Part shown: positions 7,254 to 14,202 of the stretch, in pieces | Numbering within the stretch: the first letter of the stretch is position 1 | Layout of the letters: each line of letters starts with the position of its first letter | DNA from: TMED27 sp037969235 | Lineage (GTDB): Bacteria; Pseudomonadota; Alphaproteobacteria; Micavibrionales; Micavibrionaceae | Length of the DNA: 31,641 nt | Assembly: GCA_037969235.1 (NCBI GenBank) | Contig: JBBKXA010000047.1 | Coordinates: 1-31,641 of the forward strand | Reading direction: 5' to 3' | Notes under the pieces: model-generated | What the model was told of the DNA's origin: nothing | Database searches by the model: none | Seen by the model: the letters and a program-made list of their open reading frames with translations, nothing else | Program-made: the position numbers and the translations under genes

Positions 7254-8684
7254 TCATGCGGTTTTTAAGTTCCGCGCGGACTTATCATTTAAAATTTGTG
7301 CCGCGCATAAGTTGGGGTTATCAAAAATTGCGCTGTCATAGGTGCGCTGAAATGTTGTGGCTTTATCGAGCGTATTAAAAAAGCGGGCATTTATGCGGGA
7401 GTCAGTCTCTCCTGTGCGGCAGATATACAATAGCGGCGCGATTTCATCGGCGAAAGAATTGATAAAGTCGCTGGCTTCGAGAGCATCGGCGAAGGCCGTA
7501 GCAAAATCTTGCATGGATTTTTGTCCGTAGGCAATATCTAAAAACTTTTGATTATGATTAAGCGCTTGGCTGTAGGCATTTGGTAACGCGCTTTTCAAAT
7601 TTGGAAGATCGGTTTGATCAAGGCCTTGCAAGGACAGGATATTGTCGATTTTTTGTGCAAATTCGTCGTCATAGGCGAGCGCGGCAATCGCCAAGAATGC
7701 GCTTTGATGTTGGTACGCGCCTACGCCAATCATGCGTGCTTCGTAGCGGTGATCCACGACTTCGCCATTTTCATTTTTTAATGCGGCGATTTTAACATCT
7801 GGCCATAAAATGCTTTCGGAAAAATAATAATTGGTGGCAGTGTTTAGACCTTGATCTCGTAATTGATTAAAGCTGGTGAATGTGCCCGAGGGCAGGCGGA
7901 TAAGTTTGCCTTTTTCATCATAATAAACAAAGAGTGGGTTATTCATCGCATGATCGATATGAGCAGCAATATATTCATCGCCGTTGGTGGCGGTAAAAAC
8001 GTAAGGCGGTATGCCTCCACGTTTGCCTAATGCTGCGCGATGATACATTCCTGCGTGACCTGTAAAGGGTTGACCTTCATTGAACGGCGCGGCGTTGTCG
8101 GTGATCATAAATAAAAACGGCGCGAGGGTATAAAGCCTACGAACATTTTCCAGCATATGCGCGGTGTTGCGGTAGCTCACCGATACTTGATTGGATTTAC
8201 AAACGCTAAAATAAGCGGCGACTGCCTTCATATCGTCGCGTGGTGGGCCGAAGAACGCTTGGTAGCGCTCCACATCCATGAGATTTTCGAGAAGCTGGTT
8301 GGCGGTTTTATCGGGTAAATGTTGAAAATAAGAGCGCTTGAGGCCGGTTTTTTGTGCTTGTTGCACAAGGCATTGGATTTTAGCATTGGTGTCATCCATC
8401 ACGCTGCGCAGATTGCCGGGTGCAGCGGCAATTGAGCCAACCTCAAGCATTTCCGATGTGGGCTCGTTACGGGCGAATTCTTCGCCCATTTGCGCATTCG
8501 CGGCGGCTTTGACTATTTTATTTTGCGCAACATTCATCGGCGCAAGGTTGGGGTCACTAGGGTCGAAAAACGCCAGCTCAACTTCCACACCTGCTTTGGA
8601 TGCTTCACCAACACCTTGATATGTGCCCAAGACATCGTGAGCGCTTTCGATTAAGCGCGTATCGCTTGCATTAACTTCAGACAT
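7254..8684 (-). CDS. glutamate-cysteine ligase-fold (GCS2) amide ligase
   Basis: 476 residues from the ATG at 8684 (AGGG about 8 bases upstream; an in-frame TTG at 8708 has no ribosome site). Features of the glutamate-cysteine ligase/glutamine-synthetase-like fold: AGVEVELAFFDP near residue 32 with its acidic metal ligands, FARNEPTSEMLEVGS near 72, SNQVSVSYRN, the block NAAPFNEGQPFTGHAGMYHR, PPYVFTA...YIAAHIDHAMNNPLFVYYD, SILWPDVKIAAL and HRYEARMIGVGAYQ. These parallel the plant/alphaproteobacterial gamma-glutamylcysteine synthetases (FRSHIW, LPFVFE, YALDVPM-FVYR, LFPEVRLK, EMRGAD) but with clear divergence. It probably forms a gamma-glutamyl amide; whether the acceptor is cysteine is unknown. 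It lies in the SAM-II-controlled operon after the FAD protein (72-bp gap). Confidence 0.82.
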   Translation of the reverse strand: MSEVNASDTRLIESAHDVLGTYQGVGEASKAGVEVELAFFDPSDPNLAPMNVAQNKIVKAAANAQMGEEFARNEPTSEMLEVGSIAAAPGNLRSVMDDTNAKIQCLVQQAQKTGLKRSYFQHLPDKTANQLLENLMDVERYQAFFGPPRDDMKAVAAYFSVCKSNQVSVSYRNTAHMLENVRRLYTLAPFLFMITDNAAPFNEGQPFTGHAGMYHRAALGKRGGIPPYVFTATNGDEYIAAHIDHAMNNPLFVYYDEKGKLIRLPSGTFTSFNQLRDQGLNTATNYYFSESILWPDVKIAALKNENGEVVDHRYEARMIGVGAYQHQSAFLAIAALAYDDEFAQKIDNILSLQGLDQTDLPNLKSALPNAYSQALNHNQKFLDIAYGQKSMQDFATAFADALEASDFINSFADEIAPLLYICRTGETDSRINARFFNTLDKATTFQRTYDSAIFDNPNLCAAQILNDKSARNLKTA

Positions 8685-8756
8685 AAGGAAACCCTGTTTT
8701 TTTCGCAATATTTAATATGGAGTGAAGCGCCATATAAATCAAATTTATGATAACAT

Positions 8757-10151
8757 TTAACCGCAATCTAAATTCAAGCCCGAAAGTTGCGCAGGCGCAA
8801 TAGATATCATCTCCAACGCTAAAGGTTCAACATATTTGGCGAAGCTCTCTATGCCATCAATGCCTTGGTGTGTTGTGGGGCCGATGCAGGATATATTTGA
8901 GTCTAAAAGGTTGTATCCTGTGGCATCTGTTTCGAGCGTGCCTAGTTTTTCATCAATACGCGCTAAACCTTGATTGAGCAGTGAGACTATAACAGGATTA
9001 TTTAATCGTCCATGACCTGTTGCATTTACCAACGTATCTACGAGGATATCTTGATTATCTATGTTTAATTTAAATTGCCCTGATTTTGTTCGGCTTACGC
9101 AATGTTCATCAAAATTTTGTGCGTAATGTTGCGCGGAAAAAGACGCCATTTTTTGATGACTGATGAGCGGCAGGGGTGTTGCCGCTGTCTTAATCGCCGC
9201 AAGAGTTGCAGATTTTATAAATTCACGCGCCACGCTTGATGTTTGTGCTTTTAATGCGTCTTTGATATGTGCGGCGAAATCAAGCGCGACGCGTCGCTGT
9301 GAAACATTGTTGCGCTCTTTCGTTTCTTGCATGGCATTATAAATCCAACTTTCCATCTCGATGGAATTTGAAAATTGTGGGATATTATGTGCAAATGGAT
9401 TTGTTGAGATTTCGCTTTTCTCAATGCTGACATTACGAATTCCTAAGCCCGCACGATTTTTTGAAAAGGTAACCAAGTTTGTGGAATGAGGATTGCCTAG
9501 ATACGCATTGGTGAAATCATATGCCGCGGCATTAAGCCCCAATAACGCGATGGTGGTATCTTCACTTTTTATGGCGTTAATGTCCGTATCATACACGCTG
9601 TGAAAATAGCCTTCGCCTTGAAAATTTTGCAAATGCGGGAAGTTTTCATTTGGGCCATAACCGACACATAATTTTATATCGTTCAGATTAGCTGCGTTTA
9701 TAACAATGTGTCCGCGTTCATCGATTATGTGCGCCCGTTCATTATCAATGCCGGCAATATCGATTTTTTCAAAAATATGCGCAATATGTGCCCCATGGTC
9801 GCGAAGCACTTCAATTGCTTGCGCCGTTTTTTGTTGCAAAAACGGCCTGTAATCGGCTCTTTTATTGAATGTGTTGGGGCAAAAACCTATGCCTCTGCTT
9901 TCTAAGTAACGTGGATATTCTGGGACATCCCATGGTGACATTTCTTTTGGCACGCTGTTGAGACGGTGATAGTTTTCATTACATTCGCCGAACGCGATCC
10001 CGCCATTGGCAAAGCCCTTGGGGTCAATGAGATTAAAATTATGGCCGCTTAGGTCGCTGCGGCGCTCGGCTGCAAACTTTGCTAGATATATTAGAAGCAA
10101 AGGGCCAACAGCCCCACCGCCAGCCAAGGCGTAGGTTTTTGAAATTTTCAT
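8757..10151 (-). CDS. FAD/NAD(P)-binding oxidoreductase (NAD_binding_9 / COG4529-like)
   Basis: 464 residues. An N-terminal dinucleotide-binding motif, YALAGGGAVGPLLLIYLAK (residues 8-26), is followed by NLIDPKGFANGGIAFG, HRLNSVPKEMSPWDVPEYPRYLESRG and a DYRPFLQQK helix, a layout I associate with the FAD-NAD(P)-binding family of COG4529. A later VDTLVNATGHGRLNNPVI and TDATGYNLLDSNISCIGPTTHQG give the ATG and C-terminal FAD-binding motifs. Chemistry is unknown; relatives are thought to be monooxygenase-like flavoproteins. It follows fRMsr by 25 bp in the SAM-II operon, suggesting oxidation of a sulfur or amino-acid intermediate. The glycine motif is GGGAVG rather than GxGxxG. Confidence 0.82.
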   Translation of the reverse strand: MKISKTYALAGGGAVGPLLLIYLAKFAAERRSDLSGHNFNLIDPKGFANGGIAFGECNENYHRLNSVPKEMSPWDVPEYPRYLESRGIGFCPNTFNKRADYRPFLQQKTAQAIEVLRDHGAHIAHIFEKIDIAGIDNERAHIIDERGHIVINAANLNDIKLCVGYGPNENFPHLQNFQGEGYFHSVYDTDINAIKSEDTTIALLGLNAAAYDFTNAYLGNPHSTNLVTFSKNRAGLGIRNVSIEKSEISTNPFAHNIPQFSNSIEMESWIYNAMQETKERNNVSQRRVALDFAAHIKDALKAQTSSVAREFIKSATLAAIKTAATPLPLISHQKMASFSAQHYAQNFDEHCVSRTKSGQFKLNIDNQDILVDTLVNATGHGRLNNPVIVSLLNQGLARIDEKLGTLETDATGYNLLDSNISCIGPTTHQGIDGIESFAKYVEPLALEMISIAPAQLSGLNLDCG

Positions 10152-10176
10152 GATGTTCTCTATTTAAATTGGAGTT

Positions 10177-10677
10177 TTAACCGAAATGTTTGGATTTTAC
10201 GTGATCCAACATTCGCTCCAAACATCGCGCGTCAACCTCATCAAAGCTGTTGAGCTCCAGGCTATCGATATCGAGTACCAATTTAGTTGTTCCATCCACC
10301 ACCAGCGGGACAACAATTTCAGAGCGCGACGCGCTAGAGCATGCAATATGCCCTTCGAATTTATCAACATCGGGCACAATAAAGGTCTTTTGTTGCGCCG
10401 CTGATGCGCCGCATACCCCGCGGGGGATGGGGGAAAACGGGATGCGTGTACAAGCTAATGGCCCTTGGAACGGCCCTAGTACGAGGGTTTTCCCGTCATC
10501 ATTAACGTAAAACCCCGTCCAGAGATTACCAAAAGCTTCGTGCAAAATTGCAGCGATGTTTGCGAGATTGGCGATGAGATTATCCTCGCCCTCAATAACA
10601 GCTTCAATTTGCGGTAGGATTTCATCGTAAATCTCTGCCTTGCTCGCATCTTTTGATATTGCAAGTTGATGTGACAT
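10177..10677 (-). CDS. msrC: free methionine-(R)-sulfoxide reductase (GAF-domain fRMsr)
   Basis: 166 residues, one GAF domain. The fRMsr cysteines are present: Cys76 in GPLACTRIP, Cys89 in RGVCGASA and the catalytic Cys113 in GHIACSSASRSEIVVPL, with FEGHIA just before it as in the E. coli enzyme YebR/MsrC. The loop between Cys76 and Cys89 is about three residues longer than I remember for E. coli. The enzyme reduces free (not protein-bound) methionine-R-sulfoxide to methionine with thioredoxin. Second gene of the operon, 12 bp after the 101-residue protein. Because methionine feeds SAM synthesis, control by the SAM-II riboswitch makes sense: low SAM would raise methionine recovery. Confidence 0.95.
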   Translation of the reverse strand: MSHQLAISKDASKAEIYDEILPQIEAVIEGEDNLIANLANIAAILHEAFGNLWTGFYVNDDGKTLVLGPFQGPLACTRIPFSPIPRGVCGASAAQQKTFIVPDVDKFEGHIACSSASRSEIVVPLVVDGTTKLVLDIDSLELNSFDEVDARCLERMLDHVKSKHFG

Positions 10678-10689
10678 GTGTGTTACCTT

Positions 10690-10995
10690 TTAAAGATGCG
10701 CCAAAACATTAGCATTTCGCTGTTGAATGTCGGGATTATTGCCAAGATTATCACCTGGCTTAATCTCATGCCCGCTTAAAGCTTCAAGAACGTCTAGCCC
10801 AAAGTATCGATATGACCTTTGAAATGCATTTCTCAATTCTGTAGATGCTTCTAAACTTCCCGCGCGTCCAATTTTGTCTTCATGTAATTGGTCTGCAGTA
10901 ACATCAGCAATTACGGCTCCTGACAGAGTAACAGTGTATCCCTTCGCTTCCTCGTTATATTTGGTATGAATTGTATTTCTATATTCTTCAGACAT
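10690..10995 (-). CDS. unknown 101-residue protein, first gene after the SAM-II riboswitch
   Basis: 101 residues from the ATG at 10995, with GTGGAG ending 6 bases upstream; a GTG at 11007 is in frame but overlaps that site. Soluble, no cysteine, no signal peptide. It begins with a beta-hairpin-like stretch (KYNEEAKGYTVTLSGAVIADVTAD), continues with a helix-rich centre (LEASTELRNAFQRSYRYFGLDVLEAL), and ends with a polar, Asn/Gln-rich tail (GDNLGNNPDIQQRNANV and a short LAHL end). I do not recognise the family. It is the closest gene to the switch. It could be an accessory subunit, a regulator or a ribosomally made substrate for the ligases downstream; the last is speculation. Confidence 0.75.
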   Translation of the reverse strand: MSEEYRNTIHTKYNEEAKGYTVTLSGAVIADVTADQLHEDKIGRAGSLEASTELRNAFQRSYRYFGLDVLEALSGHEIKPGDNLGNNPDIQQRNANVLAHL

Positions 10996-11018
10996 TGTTT
11001 GCTCCACACATTAAACTC

Positions 11019-11036
11019 CAAACGCCAGTGCGTTTG
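11019..11036 (-). promoter_or_regulatory. leader hairpin just upstream of the operon's first ribosome site
   Basis: CAAACGC and GCGTTTG pair perfectly over 7 bases around a 4-base loop, in the transcript between the terminator U-tract and the Shine-Dalgarno of the 101-residue gene. No U-tract follows. A CU-rich run (+ ggaggaga at 11057-11064) could pair with the ribosome site at 11001-11006, so translational control is possible but unproven. Confidence 0.4.
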
Positions 11037-11067
11037 AATAATTAAAATTTAAATCTGGAGGAGATAC

Positions 11068-11113
11068 AAAAAATCCCGCCAGGTTTCCAAAGGCGAGGAG
11101 ACCGTGGGCGGGA
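11068..11113 (-). terminator. riboswitch-linked intrinsic terminator (attenuator)
   Basis: Read on the - strand: outer arms TCCCGCC (11113-11107) and GGCGGGA (11080-11074), inner arms GGTCTCC (11103-11097) and GGAAACC (11088-11082, one mismatch), then TTTTTT (11073-11068). It lies about 25 bases downstream of the SAM-II element and 72 bases before the first start codon. It would stop transcripts before the operon, most simply in the SAM-bound state. A GC-rich spacer (11117-11139) could serve as the alternative pairing partner. Confidence 0.85.
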
Positions 11114-11139
11114 GCAAAGAGTGGCGCTCGAGCCGCGGC

Positions 11140-11187
11140 GCTTTAGCATTTTTTATGTGGTGCAAGCTGATCCGTCAAATCCCACAA
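11140..11187 (-). ncRNA. SAM-II riboswitch
   Basis: Read on the - strand from 11187: the P1 5' arm TGTGG (11186-11182), then GATTTG (11181-11176), a short variable part, GCTTGCA (11167-11161), the P1 3' arm CCACA (11160-11156), an A-rich linker and TGCTAAAG (11147-11140). These are the conserved blocks of SAM-II (stem, GATTTGA, CTTGCA, closing stem, A-rich linker, GCTAAA) in the right order and spacing. SAM-II binds S-adenosylmethionine in a compact pseudoknot and turns off methionine and SAM genes in Alphaproteobacteria. Here it heads an operon beginning with an unknown protein and fRMsr, not a standard met gene. The related SAM-V class is the main alternative. Confidence 0.87.
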
Positions 11188-11206
11188 TTGCCTGAGCAAT
11201 AGGTAA

Positions 11207-11235
11207 CGTTTAAATCAAAAAATTATAATCGTCAA
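11207..11235 (-). promoter_or_regulatory. candidate sigma-70 promoter for the SAM-II operon
   Basis: On the - strand, TTGACG (11235-11230) is a near-perfect -35 box, followed by a 17-base AT-rich spacer and TAAACG (11212-11207), a weak -10. A start about 7 bases later would begin the RNA a little upstream of the riboswitch stem. The -35 box lies just beyond the lptE stop; read-through from lptE is an alternative. Confidence 0.45.
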
Positions 11236-11238
11236 GAT

Positions 11239-11751
11239 TTATTTTTGATTTTTGAAATGCAGCGCAAGTTGCTCTTCGATTTGACGCGCCAGATCGTTAA
11301 GCGTATTTTCGCGGGCATTTTGTTCGGATACACGGTTTGTAAATTCACTGGACAAAATATTATAACTGGCGATTGATCGCAGCTTACGATTAAGGATCAC
11401 TTCGCCGTTTTGGTTATCTTTAAGGGCGATACTGGTCGAGAGCCTTAATTGTCCGCGGGTGGCTTCGGAATCAATGGTGACATCCAGATTTTGAGCGCTT
11501 TCAGTGATTGGTGTCACGGCAAGCGTATAAAGCGGGTTATCTGGGCGGCCATCACGATAAAACCGCGTGATGAGTGCATTGCGCAAAAATTGTCCTTCGC
11601 GATCAGGGATATTGTCAATCTTCACTTGCGAGAGCGCTTGTTCCACCCCCACGGCGGTGAATTTATTCACGCCATAAACAGGGTGAAACCCCGCGCAAGC
11701 GGTGAGAAGGATCAAGCTCATTACAAAAGAAAATTTAATGAATATAGGCAT
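11239..11751 (-). CDS. lptE: LPS-assembly lipoprotein LptE
   Basis: 170 residues. The lipoprotein signal ends in LLTAC with Cys19; the next residues, AGFHPVYG, are the hallmark of alphaproteobacterial LptE (CGFxPLYG-like). Then come VKIDNIPDREGQFLRNALITRF, a YTLAVTPITESAQNLDVTIDSEATRGQL block of beta strands and a C-terminal helix LNDLARQIEEQLALHF. LptE plugs the LptD barrel in the outer membrane and helps deliver lipopolysaccharide to the surface. In many Alphaproteobacteria the gene follows leuS and precedes holA; neither is here, so this copy is separated from its usual partners. It is divergent from the ferritin-like gene. Confidence 0.88.
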   Translation of the reverse strand: MPIFIKFSFVMSLILLTACAGFHPVYGVNKFTAVGVEQALSQVKIDNIPDREGQFLRNALITRFYRDGRPDNPLYTLAVTPITESAQNLDVTIDSEATRGQLRLSTSIALKDNQNGEVILNRKLRSIASYNILSSEFTNRVSEQNARENTLNDLARQIEEQLALHFKNQK

Positions 11752-11848
11752 TGCAAAATTCTAAAGATAACGTCTTATAAAAACAAGATTAATTTGGTTC
11801 ACGCGCAATGAAAAATTATAAAGACATTTATATTTTTTCATTATTTTA

Positions 11849-11874
11849 GGAACCTCTTCGTTTCCTCAAACATT
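11849..11874 (+). promoter_or_regulatory. candidate EcfG-type promoter of the ferritin-like gene
   Basis: GGAAC at 11849-11853, 17 bases, then CATT at 11871-11874; the known consensus is GGAAC-N16/17-CGTT (one mismatch). It lies 45 bp before the start of the YciE/YciF-type gene, a family often under general stress control in Alphaproteobacteria. Spacing to the start codon is almost the same as at the candidate near 2774. Confidence 0.5.
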
Positions 11875-11919
11875 GTTATAGCACTACTAAAACATGAAAC
11901 CCTAACCTAGGAGAGAAAA

Positions 11920-12426
11920 ATGTCAAAAGTTGAAATTAAAAATTTGGAAGATCTATTTGAGCATCTTTTACAAGATATGCTGTATGCTGAAACCAAAATC
12001 ACCAAAGCTTTACCAAAAATGGCCAAAAAAGCCACAAGCGAAGATTTGAAGAGCGGTTTTGAAAAGCATTTGGAAGAAACACAAGACCAGATTGAAAAAT
12101 TGAAAAAGGTTTTCGACGTCACTGGGCTAAAAGAAAAAAGAGAAAAATGCGATGCCATTGAAGGGCTTTTGAAAGAAGGTGAAAGCTTGATGGAAGAAAG
12201 CAAAGAAGGTGCCGTTTTGGATGCTGCTTTGATTGCTGCGGCGCGTAAAGTTGAACACTATGAAATAGCTTCTTATACAACGCTGTGCGATATGTCGGAT
12301 AAGCTTGGTGAGAATGAAGCCAAGAAGTTGTTGAAAGAAATCTTGAAGCAAGAAGAAGCGACAGATGAAAAACTTTCGAAATTGTCAGATGGAATTGATA
12401 AAGCAGCTATGAAAAAAGCGGCATAA
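11920..12426 (+). CDS. YciE/YciF (DUF892) ferritin-like stress protein
   Basis: 168 residues, helical throughout, the size of DUF892 proteins. Seen: the opening IKNLEDLFEHLLQDMLYAETKITKALPKMAKKA with the first metal-ligand Glu, FEKHLEETQDQIEKLKKVFD with the EExxxQ-type pattern, then DAALIAAARKVEHYEIASYTTLCDMSD (E-x-x-H motif) and a final EILKQEEATDEKLSKL helix. The family folds as a four-helix ferritin-like bundle with a di-iron centre and is induced in stress; its exact reaction is unsettled. AGGAGAG lies 6 bases before the ATG. The candidate EcfG promoter and its own terminator make it a single-gene stress unit. Confidence 0.93.
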   Translation: MSKVEIKNLEDLFEHLLQDMLYAETKITKALPKMAKKATSEDLKSGFEKHLEETQDQIEKLKKVFDVTGLKEKREKCDAIEGLLKEGESLMEESKEGAVLDAALIAAARKVEHYEIASYTTLCDMSDKLGENEAKKLLKEILKQEEATDEKLSKLSDGIDKAAMKKAA

Positions 12427-12443
12427 GATATTTATAATTAAAG

Positions 12444-12472
12444 AAAAGGCTCCTTATTTAGGAGCCTTTTTT
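12444..12472 (+). terminator. bidirectional terminator between the ferritin-like gene and panC
   Basis: AAAAGGCTCC (12444-12453) and GGAGCCTTTT (12461-12470) are perfect 10-base arms around a 7-base loop, with Ts continuing on the + side and As on the other. It serves both the + gene and panC, which ends at 12478. Confidence 0.93.
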
Positions 12473-12477
12473 ATGTG

Positions 12478-13275
12478 TTAAACCGTTGCGCAATTATCAA
12501 TCAATCGCGTCTTACCTAGCCACGCCGCCACCAAAACGCGTTGCCAATCGGAGCGGTAGGCGAGGTAGTCTACACTTTTAAAGCCGCAAGTCATCAACAT
12601 CTCTGTGCCTTCTTGGCATGCATCTTGTGCATCCGCGCCATTATTGACATCAAACGCGACCTTATAGACGACTTGATTAAGCATCCGTGCAATTTCTAAT
12701 TCCTCCGCGCTTAAATAGGCATTACGCGAAGATAGCGCAAGACCCAATTCATCACGGGTAATCGGCGCGCCAATAATATCAATGCCCATATTACGCGCTT
12801 CAACCATTTCACGAATGACCTGCAATTGCTGAAAATCCTTCTCTCCAAACACCGCAATATCGGGGCGTACAATGTCAAACAGGCGGCTCACCACGCTACA
12901 CACACCATCAAAAAAATGCGGACGAGATTCGCTTTCCAGCCCGTGCGACGCCGCGCTGGCTTTGATTGTAACCGCTGGCCCATCGGGATAGATCGCCTCT
13001 ACATCAGGCAAAAACACAACATCAGCCTCCACACTCTCCAGCATCGTGGCATCCCGCGTCACATCACGCGGATAAGATGCAAAATCTTCATGCGGCGCAA
13101 ATTGCGTAGGATTGACGAAAATACTGACGACAACAAAATCCGCTGCGTCCTTGGCCATGCGCACCAAATCCAAATGCCCTTCATGCAAAGCGCCCATCGT
13201 AGGCACGAACGCAACGCGCCCCTGAAGCGCTCTGCGCGCAACATCAAATTCTTGCAATGTGCGCGTGACGATCAT
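12478..13275 (-). CDS. panC: pantothenate synthetase
   Basis: 265 residues, somewhat short of the roughly 280 typical for PanC. It ligates pantoate and beta-alanine with ATP in the cytoplasm, the last step of vitamin B5 synthesis. Seen: FVPTMGALHEGHLDLV with the HxGH nucleotidyl-transfer motif, VSIFVNPTQFAPHEDFASYPR, the GEKDFQQLQVI block with the KMSKS-like role, and the ALSSRNAYLS segment contacting the substrate. The C-terminal dimer domain is present but brief. The start overlaps the panB stop by 4 bp (ATGA), so panB and panC are translationally coupled. Confidence 0.97.
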   Translation of the reverse strand: MIVTRTLQEFDVARRALQGRVAFVPTMGALHEGHLDLVRMAKDAADFVVVSIFVNPTQFAPHEDFASYPRDVTRDATMLESVEADVVFLPDVEAIYPDGPAVTIKASAASHGLESESRPHFFDGVCSVVSRLFDIVRPDIAVFGEKDFQQLQVIREMVEARNMGIDIIGAPITRDELGLALSSRNAYLSAEELEIARMLNQVVYKVAFDVNNGADAQDACQEGTEMLMTCGFKSVDYLAYRSDWQRVLVAAWLGKTRLIDNCATV

Positions 13276-14069
13276 TTCTTATAGATATGTGCATCATCGG
13301 GAAAGCGCCGCGTTCGCACATCCTGCGCAAAAAGTTTAACGGCCGCATCAATATCTTGCGTCAAATGCGCATAGCGTTTCGCAAATTTCGGTAAATGCCC
13401 GTGATGCGCGCCCAACAAATCATCAATCACCAATATTTGCCCATCGCACGCCACGGATGCGCCAATGCCAATCGTAGGAATGGACACAGCCTTTGTAATG
13501 CGCTCCGCCACTTCGGCCACTGTGCCTTCGATCACAATCGCAAACGCCCCCGCCGCTTCAACGGCTTTGGCATCTTCGAGCAACGCCTCAATCTGCGCAT
13601 CACCGCGCCCTTTAATTTTATATCCGCCATCCTTAATCACCGATTGTGGCTGCAAGCCAATATGCGCCATGACAGGAATATTATTATCAATAAGCATTTT
13701 GATACGCGAAGCCATATCAACCCCGCCCTCCAGCTTCACGCCATGCGCCCCAGTTTCACTCATGGCGCGCTGTGCGCTGGCTAAGGCGTGTTCATCGCTC
13801 TCTTCATAACTGCCAAACGGCATATCAACGATAACGGGCACGTCAGGCTTGGCGCGCATCACTGCTTTGCCATGCGCGATCATCATATCCAGCGTCACAC
13901 CCGTGGTGTCATCCATGCCATATAACACCGTGCCCACACTATCGCCCACAAGGATCAAATCAACATGAGGCGCAATGCTCTGTGCCATAGGGGTGGTATA
14001 TGCGGTCAAGCACACCAGCGCGGCATCGCGATTTTTATAAAGGCGAATATGTTCTATAAGTGTATTCAT
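13272..14069 (-). CDS. panB: 3-methyl-2-oxobutanoate hydroxymethyltransferase
   Basis: 265 residues from the ATG at 14069, preceded by an AAGG; an in-frame TTG at 14075 is less likely. PanB transfers a hydroxymethyl group from methylene-THF to ketoisovalerate to give ketopantoate. Seen: LILVGDSVGTVLYGMDDT with the metal-binding Asp-Ser, DMPFGSYEES, GVKLEGGVDM with the second metal Asp/Glu region, MAHIGLQPQSV, and IPTIGIGAS near the C-terminus. First gene of the panB-panC pair. The following step enzyme (PanE/ketopantoate reductase) is not in the window. Confidence 0.97.
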   Translation of the reverse strand: MNTLIEHIRLYKNRDAALVCLTAYTTPMAQSIAPHVDLILVGDSVGTVLYGMDDTTGVTLDMMIAHGKAVMRAKPDVPVIVDMPFGSYEESDEHALASAQRAMSETGAHGVKLEGGVDMASRIKMLIDNNIPVMAHIGLQPQSVIKDGGYKIKGRGDAQIEALLEDAKAVEAAGAFAIVIEGTVAEVAERITKAVSIPTIGIGASVACDGQILVIDDLLGAHHGHLPKFAKRYAHLTQDIDAAVKLFAQDVRTRRFPDDAHIYKK

Positions 14070-14147
14070 CGTCAAACCTTAGTAAAATAGCCTCTACATT
14101 TAACAGAGTTTAAAACCGCACGCCAGTATTTGCGAGATATCACGCAA

Positions 14148-14177
14148 CAAAAAAGGCGCTTAAATTCAAAGCGCCTT
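14148..14177 (-). terminator. terminator of the 61-residue gene
   Basis: On + the arms AAGGCGCTT (14153-14161) and AAGCGCCTT (14169-14177) flank a 7-base loop, with an A run (14148-14154) to the left, so the U-tract belongs to - strand transcription from the gene ending at 14203. The stem is almost the same as that at 29528-29552. Confidence 0.9.
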
Positions 14178-14202
14178 GGTCATCATTTAAAATGTCTGCC
14201 GT

